DNA of 8,504 nucleotides from Eubacteriales bacterium (GTDB taxonomy: Bacteria; Bacillota; Clostridia; Peptostreptococcales; Anaerovoracaceae): contig JAQUXD010000021.1 in assembly GCA_028692535.1 (NCBI GenBank), forward strand, positions 1 to 8,504. The letters run 5' to 3'. Positions 1-5,259 of this stretch are shown here, in pieces (within the stretch, counting starts at the first letter, position 1; each line of letters begins with the position of its first letter). A model generated the notes under the pieces. It was given only the letters and a program-made list of their open reading frames with translations, did not search any database and was not told where the DNA came from. The position numbers and the translations under genes were made by a program.

Positions 1-111
1 TGGCGGGAGAACCTGTGGAAAACTTTATGCAAAACTTTCCCAATGTGGGTAAGACATGTTGCAAATAAAGGTTCCAAGCGTTTTGCTCTTTTCCACAGCC
101 TCCGGTGGATA

Positions 112-127
112 AAATTGTATACAATTT
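112..127. promoter_or_regulatory. Perfect 16-base palindrome, candidate operator
   Basis: The half-site AAATTGTA is followed directly by its exact reverse complement TACAATTT. The core ATTGTATACAAT fits the general TGT-N-ACA pattern of FadR-subfamily GntR repressor sites, so a one-component repressor is a reasonable guess; no regulator gene is in the window. Weak -10-like hexamers (TAAAAT at 110-115, TACAAT at 120-125) overlap it, but neither has a good -35 box at normal spacing. The site lies about 170 bases upstream of the pyrK start. Confidence 0.5.
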
Positions 128-128
128 A

Positions 129-145
129 TTTCCCGTATGGGGAAA
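129..145. repeat. Inverted repeat TTTCCC-5-GGGAAA
   Basis: A perfect 6-base inverted repeat (129-134 and 140-145) with a 5-base spacer begins one base after the palindrome at 112-127. It could be a second protein site or a small RNA hairpin if transcribed. There is no following T-run, so it is not a terminator. Confidence 0.4.
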
Positions 146-176
146 ACCGAATGCAACCCTAAAGACAAGCCCTTTT

Positions 177-196
177 GAACGTGTTGATAAACGTTC
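177..196. repeat. Inverted repeat GAACGT-8-ACGTTC around a DnaA-like site
   Basis: Perfect 6-base arms at 177-182 and 191-196 flank an 8-base spacer that contains most of the DnaA-box-like 9-mer at 182-190. This nesting of one symmetric element around another candidate site is unlikely to come from coding constraint, because no gene lies here. Confidence 0.4.
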
Positions 197-239
197 GCAA
201 AAAGGAAAACAAAAGTTTACATAATGCAAGTGCGCGGCG

Positions 240-266
240 TTGGATATCCAATGAAACATGCTTCAT
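240..266. promoter_or_regulatory. Palindrome TTGGATATCCAA plus adjoining imperfect dyad in the pyrK leader
   Basis: TTGGATATCCAA at 240-251 is a perfect 12-base palindrome. It abuts an imperfect dyad at 251-266, where ATGAA (251-255) pairs with TTCAT (262-266) and the central CATG is itself symmetric. Both lie 30-57 bases before the pyrK TTG codon, where they could act as operator or mRNA leader structure. The anti-terminator architecture and conserved loop typical of PyrR attenuators were not recognised. Confidence 0.35.
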
Positions 267-296
267 GGGTCTTTGACGCAACAGAAAGGAAACACA

Positions 297-1058
297 TTGC
301 GGCAGGACATTTTTACCGTAACAAGCAATCGACCGCTCGGGGCGGATTTGTTTCGCATGGAGTTGGACGGGGAAACCGGGGAGATCCGCGGGGACGGAGA
401 TTTTCTGAACGTGTCGGTTCCCGGGAAGTATCTCCGGCGGCCCATTTCAGTCTATCAAGCGCGCCCCGGCCGTGCGACGATCGTCTATAAGGTGGCGGGC
501 GACGGAACGCGACGGATGTCCGAATGGACGTCGGGAACTCGGGCGGATGTGCTCAGCGGACTGGGCTGCGGCTACGATGCGGCTCGGGCGGGAGACCGGC
601 CTTTGGTTGTCGGAGGCGGCTATGGCGCGGCTTCGCTGTACGGACTTACAAGAGCTTTGGCTCTGGCGGGCAGGAAGCCCTCGGTCATTCTGGGCTTCAA
701 CACTTGCGACGAGGCTGTCGTTCTGGAAGATTTTATCGGTCTGATCGACTTGGGCGCCTCGGTTCGGATCGTCACTCGGGACGGCAGCGCCGGCGCCCGG
801 GGTTTGGTGACGGATCTCATCGGTCCGGAGGATCCGTCCCGCTTTTCCTGCCTGTACGCCTGCGGACCGATGCCCATGCTGCGGGCGTTGGCGGAAAAGA
901 CCGCCGCGCTGCAAGGCCAGTTTAGCCTGGAAGCCAGGATGGGATGCGGTTTCGGTGCCTGCATGGGCTGCAGCATCCAAACGACCCGGGGCGCAGTCCG
1001 GGTGTGCAAAGAAGGACCGGTTTTCGACAAAGGGGAAATCCTATGGACACAAGTGTAA
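297..1058 (+). CDS. pyrK: Dihydroorotate dehydrogenase B, electron-transfer subunit (PyrK)
   Basis: PyrK carries electrons from dihydroorotate oxidation in PyrD to NAD+ through FAD and a [2Fe-2S] cluster, in the fourth step of UMP synthesis in the cytoplasm. I choose the TTG at 297 because AGAAAGGA (283-290) lies 6 bases upstream and the product (253 residues) then begins MRQDIFTV. An in-frame ATG at 258 would add 13 residues with no homologous look and a poorer ribosome binding site. The FAD-binding RRPIS is at residues 47-51, a glycine-rich nucleotide loop VVGGGYGAA at 104-112, and YACGPMPM at 187-194. The cluster ligands are Cys217, 222, 225 and 237 (C-x4-C-x2-C-x11-C), followed by KEGPVF. 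Its 3' end overlaps pyrD by 16 bases, suggesting translational coupling. Family assignment is firm; the start codon is likely. Confidence 0.93.
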   Translation: MRQDIFTVTSNRPLGADLFRMELDGETGEIRGDGDFLNVSVPGKYLRRPISVYQARPGRATIVYKVAGDGTRRMSEWTSGTRADVLSGLGCGYDAARAGDRPLVVGGGYGAASLYGLTRALALAGRKPSVILGFNTCDEAVVLEDFIGLIDLGASVRIVTRDGSAGARGLVTDLIGPEDPSRFSCLYACGPMPMLRALAEKTAALQGQFSLEARMGCGFGACMGCSIQTTRGAVRVCKEGPVFDKGEILWTQV

Positions 1059-1960
1059 CGCTCAGCGGACTGCAACTGGATAATCCGGTCCTGGCGGCCA
1101 GCGGCACCTTCGGCTACGGACGGGAATATGCGGAGTTCTACGATATCAATATCCTGGGATCTTTTTCATTTAAGGGAACCACGCTGGAACCCCGTTTCGG
1201 CAATCCTCAGCCAAGGATTGCCGAATGTTCAGCCGGCATGCTCAATGCGGTGGGCCTGCAGAATCCGGGGATCGAAGCCGTGATACGGGAGGAACTGCCG
1301 GCGCTGGCAAAGGTATTCCACAAGAAAGTCATCGCAAATATCGGCGGATTCTCCGTGGACGAGTATGTTGAATGCTGCCGGCGCATCGACAGGGAGCCCC
1401 AGGTCGGACTGATCGAATTAAATATCAGCTGTCCCAATGTGCACGAGGGCGGAATGAGCTTCGGCACCTCGCCCGGCAGCGCCGCCGCAGTCACCGAGGC
1501 GGTAAAAAAAGTTACGACGAAGCCGTTATACGTCAAGCTGTCTCCCAATGTGACGGACATCGTCGCCATCGCCCGCGCCTGCAGAGCCGTCGGAGCAGAC
1601 GGATTCAGCCTGATCAACACGCTGGTGGGGATGCGCATCGATTTGCGAACCGGCAAATCTCTTCTGGGCAACGGGACCGGAGGACTTTCGGGCCCGGCAG
1701 TCTTCCCCGTTGCGCTGCGGATGGTGAATCAAGTAGCGGAAGCTCTGGATGTGCCCGTCATCGGGATGGGTGGCGTCTCCGGCGCAGAAGATGTGATCGA
1801 GATGATGATGGCCGGGGCCACGGCAGTAGCGCTCGGTTCGGAAAACCTGATAAACCCCTACGCCTGCAGAGATGTCATTTTGGCGTTGCCCGGGGTTATG
1901 GCGCGGCTGGGCATCGATTCCCTGCGCTCTGTGATCGGCGCCGCGCTCTCGCAGATCTGA
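1043..1960 (+). CDS. pyrD: Dihydroorotate dehydrogenase B, catalytic subunit (class 1B PyrD)
   Basis: This FMN enzyme oxidises dihydroorotate to orotate and passes electrons to PyrK; the cytosolic PyrD2-PyrK2 complex is NAD-linked. Reading from the ATG at 1043 (AGGGG at 1031-1035, 7-base spacing) gives 305 residues, normal for the family. An in-frame ATG at 944 would add 33 residues read from inside pyrK and is rejected. Visible motifs are ASGTFGYG at 19-26, the FMN-contact KGTT at 44-47, NAVGLQNPG at 68-76, NISCPN at 127-132 with the catalytic-base Cys130 that marks class 1, VKLSP at 164-168, INT at 191-193, and phosphate-binding loops near GGLSG (213-217) and GMGG (241-244). Absence of an N-terminal membrane helix rules out the quinone-linked class 2 enzyme. 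No terminator follows it before the prfA promoter. Confidence 0.96.
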   Translation: MDTSVTLSGLQLDNPVLAASGTFGYGREYAEFYDINILGSFSFKGTTLEPRFGNPQPRIAECSAGMLNAVGLQNPGIEAVIREELPALAKVFHKKVIANIGGFSVDEYVECCRRIDREPQVGLIELNISCPNVHEGGMSFGTSPGSAAAVTEAVKKVTTKPLYVKLSPNVTDIVAIARACRAVGADGFSLINTLVGMRIDLRTGKSLLGNGTGGLSGPAVFPVALRMVNQVAEALDVPVIGMGGVSGAEDVIEMMMAGATAVALGSENLINPYACRDVILALPGVMARLGIDSLRSVIGAALSQI

Positions 1961-1977
1961 CCGGAGCGCGTTATGCG

Positions 1978-2006
1978 TTGCGAAAGCCATGGGAATGTGC
2001 TATAAT
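1978..2006 (+). promoter_or_regulatory. Sigma-A promoter with extended -10 for the prfA-tyrS unit
   Basis: TTGCGA (1978-1983) is separated by exactly 17 bases from a perfect TATAAT (2001-2006), which is preceded by TGC, giving the extended TGnTATAAT element. The transcript should begin near 2013, leaving a leader of about 43 bases before prfA. Some read-through from pyrD is still possible because no terminator lies between them. Confidence 0.8.
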
Positions 2007-2026
2007 TTTTCGAGTTTGCGAAAAAT
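2005..2026. repeat. Inverted repeat at the prfA transcription start
   Basis: ATTTTTCG (2005-2012) and CGAAAAAT (2019-2026) are perfect 8-base arms around a 6-base spacer. The left arm overlaps the end of the -10 box and the predicted start of transcription lies in the spacer. This geometry suits a repressor site at the promoter; because the left arm would be mostly untranscribed, an RNA hairpin is less likely. Confidence 0.4.
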
Positions 2027-2055
2027 CAACAACGGAAAGAATCACAGGAATCGAT

Positions 2056-3123
2056 ATGTTTCAAAAGTTAGACTTTTTACTGGAAAAATACGACGAGTTG
2101 AGCATGACCGTGTCGGATCCCGATGTGATCGCCAACCAAGTGGTTTGGCAAAAACACATCAAGGAGATCAGCGACATGGAGCCCATCGTCTCCAAATACC
2201 GGGAATACAAAAAAGTACTTCAGGATCTGGCAGACACGAGGGGGATGTTGGAGGAAAACGGCCTGGACGAAGAAATGCGCGCCATGGCCAAGGCGGAGCT
2301 GGGAGAACTGGAGGATAAGAAGGACGTTCTGATCCAGGAGCTTCAAGTCGCTTTGATCCCCAAAGATCCCAAGGATGAAAAAAACGTGATCATGGAGGTC
2401 CGGGCCGGAACAGGCGGTGACGAGGCAGCTCTCTTTGGCGCGGACCTGTTGCGCATGTATACGCGCTACGCGGAGCGGAAAGGCTGGAAGACCGAGCTGA
2501 CGGATCTGAACGATACCGGTATCGGCGGCGTCAAGGAAGCCGTAATGATCATCAAGGGGAAAGGAGCTTATTCCCGCCTCAAATACGAGTCCGGGGTCCA
2601 TCGGGTCCAAAGGGTGCCGGAAACCGAGTCTCAGGGGCGAATACACACCTCTGCGGCCACGGTGGCAGTCCTCCCGGAGGTGGACGACGTGGAAGTGGAT
2701 CTGGATCCCAACGATGTGCGGGTGGATGTCTATCGCTCCAGCGGCCACGGCGGCCAGTCGGTCAATACCACGGACTCGGCAGTCCGGCTCACCCATGTGC
2801 CCACGGGGTTGGTGGTCACGTGCCAAGATGAAAAATCACAGATCAAGAATAAAGATAAAGCCTTCGGCGTCCTGCGGGCCCGCCTCTACGACATGCAACA
2901 GCAACAGCAGCACGAAGAGCAGTCGGAAGCGCGGAAGAGCCAGGTGGGAAGCGGCGACCGGTCCGAGCGCATCCGCACCTATAATTTCCCCCAGGGGCGG
3001 GTCTCCGATCACCGGATCGGAATGACGATCTATCGGCTGGACAGCTTCCTGGACGGGGATATCGACGAGATCGTCGATGCGCTCCACACAGGCGACCAGG
3101 CTGAAAAGCTGAAGAAGCTGTAG
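2056..3123 (+). CDS. prfA: Peptide chain release factor 1 (RF1)
   Basis: RF1 recognises UAA and UAG in the ribosomal A site and triggers peptidyl-tRNA hydrolysis. The ATG at 2056 with AGGA at 2046-2049 gives 355 residues, the normal length. The codon-reading loop contains PET (in RVPETESQGRIHTS, around residues 187-200), the form of the RF1 PxT tripeptide common in Firmicutes, and not the SPF of RF2. The catalytic GGQ sits in SSGHGGQSVNTTDSAVR near residues 228-244. A charged glutamine-rich stretch (QQQQQHEEQSEARKS) follows, as is usual. The gene has its own promoter and heads a packed unit; its stop TAG is separated by two bases from the sua5 ATG. The methyltransferase gene prmC, which modifies the GGQ glutamine and is often next to prfA, is not adjacent here. 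An in-frame open stretch upstream (from 1372) is an artefact of overlap with pyrD. Confidence 0.97.
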   Translation: MFQKLDFLLEKYDELSMTVSDPDVIANQVVWQKHIKEISDMEPIVSKYREYKKVLQDLADTRGMLEENGLDEEMRAMAKAELGELEDKKDVLIQELQVALIPKDPKDEKNVIMEVRAGTGGDEAALFGADLLRMYTRYAERKGWKTELTDLNDTGIGGVKEAVMIIKGKGAYSRLKYESGVHRVQRVPETESQGRIHTSAATVAVLPEVDDVEVDLDPNDVRVDVYRSSGHGGQSVNTTDSAVRLTHVPTGLVVTCQDEKSQIKNKDKAFGVLRARLYDMQQQQQHEEQSEARKSQVGSGDRSERIRTYNFPQGRVSDHRIGMTIYRLDSFLDGDIDEIVDALHTGDQAEKLKKL

Positions 3124-3125
3124 TG

Positions 3126-4121
3126 ATGAAGACACGACTGCTCACCACGAGTCCCAAGCATCTTCGGTTGGCTGCAGACATCATCTCCGCCGGCGGCCTG
3201 GTGGCTTTTCCCACAGAAACGGTCTACGGTCTGGGCGGCGATGCCATGAATCCCAGTGCGGCAGCACTGATCTACGAAGCGAAGGGAAGGCCCTCGGACA
3301 ATCCATTGATCGTCCATTTGGCCGACCCCGCAGAAGCAGTCCATCTTACCGAAGATATCCCGGAGACCTTCGCAAGGCTGGCCGAACGATTCTGGCCCGG
3401 CCCCCTGACCCTGGTGGTCCGCAAAAAAGCTTCCGTGCCCGACGCAACAACCGGCGGATTGCCTACGGTAGCGCTTCGAATCCCGGACAACGCAGTGGCT
3501 CTGGAGCTGATCCGGTTGGCCCGGACGCCGGTGGCGGCGCCTTCGGCCAATCTGTCCGGCCATCCCAGCCCCACCTGCTGGGAGCACGTGCGAGCCGATC
3601 TGGACGGACGGATCGACGCCATCATCAAGGGAGATCCCTCAAGGGTCGGTCTTGAATCCACTGTGCTGGATCTGACAGGCCCCGCTCCGTTGATTCTGCG
3701 ACCCGGTCTGGTGACCCCCGAAGAGATCGAGGCCGCTTTAGGACAGCCCGTCACCTACGATCCGGCGATCACAGAACCTATGGATCCGAAGTCCGCGCCC
3801 CGGGCGCCGGGGATGAAATACCGGCATTACGCGCCCCGGGCGGAGATGATTGTTTTTAAAGGAGACCCCGAGGTCGTCGTCAGGATCATCGAGGAACGCC
3901 GCTTGCAGGAAAAAGCTGCGGGCAAAAAAGTGGGAACACTGCTCTACGGGCAGGCAGAAAAGCATCTGATCGCAAGAGACTTCTTTTCCCGGCTGCGTCA
4001 AATGGACCAGACCGGCGTGGACCTGATATTGGCGGCGGCGGTTTCGACAGAGGATTCCGTAGGCTTTTCCATCATGAACCGAATGCTCAAGGCAGCGGGC
4101 TATCGGATCGAGGAGGTATAA
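3126..4121 (+). CDS. sua5: L-threonylcarbamoyladenylate synthase, two-domain Sua5 type
   Basis: The enzyme makes threonylcarbamoyl-AMP from threonine, bicarbonate and ATP, the first step of the t6A37 modification of ANN-decoding tRNAs. From the ATG at 3126 it has 331 residues; a GTG at 3123 that overlaps the prfA stop by one base would add one residue. The YrdC/TsaC domain covers about residues 10-195, with PTETVYGLG at 29-37, KGRPSDNPL at 53-61, FWPGPLTLV at 89-97 and PSANLSG at 139-145. A linker with APGMKYRHYAP (227-237) leads to the small Sua5 C-terminal domain ending in SIMNRMLKAAGY. That linker and domain separate Sua5 from the single-domain TsaC. Its ribosome binding site is weak (GAAGAAG near 3109-3115), so coupling to prfA termination is likely. 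It lies one base before rpiB. Confidence 0.95.
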   Translation: MKTRLLTTSPKHLRLAADIISAGGLVAFPTETVYGLGGDAMNPSAAALIYEAKGRPSDNPLIVHLADPAEAVHLTEDIPETFARLAERFWPGPLTLVVRKKASVPDATTGGLPTVALRIPDNAVALELIRLARTPVAAPSANLSGHPSPTCWEHVRADLDGRIDAIIKGDPSRVGLESTVLDLTGPAPLILRPGLVTPEEIEAALGQPVTYDPAITEPMDPKSAPRAPGMKYRHYAPRAEMIVFKGDPEVVVRIIEERRLQEKAAGKKVGTLLYGQAEKHLIARDFFSRLRQMDQTGVDLILAAAVSTEDSVGFSIMNRMLKAAGYRIEEV

Positions 4122-4122
4122 A

Positions 4123-4554
4123 ATGAAAATTGCACTGGCCAGTGATCACGGCGGATTTACGCTGAAAGAAGAAATCGAGAAGCATTTGATCGAGAGAGGG
4201 TTTGAAGTGTTGGACCTGGGTACGCATTCGGAAGAATCGGTGGATTACCCGGTCTACGGCAAATGCATCGGCGAAGCGGTCATGGCCGGAGAAGCAGATT
4301 GCGGCGTCGCTTTCTGCGGTACCGGGGTGGGCATTTCTATCGCCTGCAATAAAGTAAAAGGGATCCGTTGCGCCGTGGCAACCAATTGCTTTATGGCTGA
4401 AATGGCCAAGAAACACAACGATGCCAACATCCTGGCTCTGGGCGGACGCATTCTGGCTCCGGCCGAAGCCGTGGAGATCCTGGACCGCTGGCTGGACAGC
4501 ACATTCGAGGGAGACCGTCACGCTAGGCGTGTGCGGCTTCTGGATGAAATGTGA
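4123..4554 (+). CDS. rpiB: Ribose-5-phosphate isomerase B
   Basis: This RpiB/LacA/LacB-family enzyme interconverts ribose 5-phosphate and ribulose 5-phosphate, supplying ribose 5-phosphate for PRPP. It is 143 residues long, as expected. Visible features are ASDHGG (residues 6-11), DYP (41-43), and FCGTGVGISIACNK (64-77), in which Cys65 corresponds to the catalytic Cys of RpiB. HNDANILALGGR follows (98-109), then the phosphate-binding RHARR (132-136). LacA/LacB and allose-phosphate isomerases share the fold, but the conserved Cys and housekeeping context favour RpiB. AGGAGGT at 4111-4117 is an almost ideal ribosome binding site, 5 bases before the ATG. The gene lies between sua5 and upp, which links ribose phosphate supply with uracil salvage; this link is an inference from position. 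Confidence 0.95.
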   Translation: MKIALASDHGGFTLKEEIEKHLIERGFEVLDLGTHSEESVDYPVYGKCIGEAVMAGEADCGVAFCGTGVGISIACNKVKGIRCAVATNCFMAEMAKKHNDANILALGGRILAPAEAVEILDRWLDSTFEGDRHARRVRLLDEM

Positions 4555-4610
4555 GCCCCCGCGGACAGAAGTGACTGAGGTGCGCAGGGGAATGCGCAGA
4601 AGGAGACAAT

Positions 4611-5240
4611 ATGGGAAGAGTATACGTTTTTGATCATCCGCTGATCCAGCACAAAACCGCGATGATGCGCAAAAAAGAAACATCGGTAAAAGATTTCAGG
4701 GAACTGGTTCGGGAAGTCGCCATGCTCATGACTTTCGAGGCAACCAGGAATCTGCCTCTCCAATCCGTGGAGATCGAAACACCGATGTGCAGGACGACCA
4801 TGAATATGCTGCAAGGCGAGGATATCGCCATCGTTCCGATCCTTCGCGCCGGACTGGGCATGGTGGACGGCATGCTGGCCCTGATCCCCAATGCCAAGGT
4901 CGGCCACATCGGTTTGTATCGAGATCCGGAAACCCATTTGCCTATAGAGTATTATTGCAAACTGCCTTCCGATATCGAAAAGAGGGAAATTTTTGTAGTG
5001 GATCCCATGCTGGCCACGGGAGGTTCCGCAGCCGCGGCCATTGACTTTATTAAGCAGCGCGGCGGAAAGAAGATCATCTTCATGTGCCTGATCGCTGCGC
5101 CGGAGGGAATCGAAGTGCTTCAGAAGGCTCACCCGGATGTGGATATCTTCATCGCGGCCAAGGACGAGAATCTAAACGATCACGCCTATATCGTTCCCGG
5201 TCTGGGCGATGCCGGAGATCGGCTCTACGGTACAAAATAA
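4611..5240 (+). CDS. upp: Uracil phosphoribosyltransferase
   Basis: Upp salvages uracil: uracil plus PRPP gives UMP and pyrophosphate, in the cytoplasm. The 209-residue product has the full family pattern: FDHPLIQHK (7-15), RAGLGM (79-84), HIGLYRDPET (99-108), the PRPP-binding VVDPMLATGGSA (129-140), and the C-terminal uracil-binding YIVPGLGDAGDRLYGT (193-208). AGGAG at 4601-4605 lies 5 bases before the ATG. The 56-base gap after rpiB carries two copies of TGCGCAG (4581-4587, 4593-4599) but no clear promoter or terminator, so I read it as internal to the operon. With pyrKD nearby, the locus holds parts of both the de novo and the salvage route to UMP. Confidence 0.97.
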   Translation: MGRVYVFDHPLIQHKTAMMRKKETSVKDFRELVREVAMLMTFEATRNLPLQSVEIETPMCRTTMNMLQGEDIAIVPILRAGLGMVDGMLALIPNAKVGHIGLYRDPETHLPIEYYCKLPSDIEKREIFVVDPMLATGGSAAAAIDFIKQRGGKKIIFMCLIAAPEGIEVLQKAHPDVDIFIAAKDENLNDHAYIVPGLGDAGDRLYGTK

Positions 5241-5259
5241 GCGACAACGGAGAAGGATC

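Larger units (their letters stand above)
14..190. promoter_or_regulatory. Cluster of DnaA-box-like 9-mers upstream of pyrK
   Basis: Five 9-mers each differ by one base from the DnaA box TTATNCACA. They are TGTGGAAAA at 14-22, TGTGGGTAA at 44-52, TTTTCCACA at 89-97, GGTGGATAA at 104-112 and TGTTGATAA at 182-190. Four are read on the minus strand and the 89-97 site on the plus strand. None matches perfectly. The stretch is clearly richer in A and T than the genes to its right, and no convincing open reading frame or RNA gene is seen in 1-296. It could be part of a replication origin or a DnaA-responsive promoter region; the gene to the left, which would help decide, is outside the window. Confidence 0.4.

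Noticed and set aside
28..69. 13-codon open frame that could be a leader peptide
   Set aside because: It is too short, lacks a clear ribosome binding site and promoter, and has no run of regulatory codons beyond two Cys.
200..296. PyrR-type attenuator in the pyrK leader
   Set aside because: The conserved PyrR-binding loop and a terminator hairpin with T-run are not visible before the pyrK start.
447..980. Long open frame on the minus strand opposite pyrK
   Set aside because: It lies entirely across a well-supported gene, its composition is not protein-like (many His, Arg and Ser), and it has no recognisable motif.
1372..2055. Upstream in-frame extension of prfA across pyrD
   Set aside because: RF1 has normal length from the ATG at 2056, which has its own ribosome binding site and promoter; the extension reads pyrD in the wrong frame.
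2077..2826. 249-codon open frame on the minus strand opposite prfA
   Set aside because: It is a reverse-complement shadow of a GC-rich gene, with an unlikely composition (His, Arg and Asp rich) and no family features.
4581..4599. Two TGCGCAG copies between rpiB and upp
   Set aside because: A 7-base direct repeat this close together is easily due to chance or local slippage; no promoter or structure goes with it.
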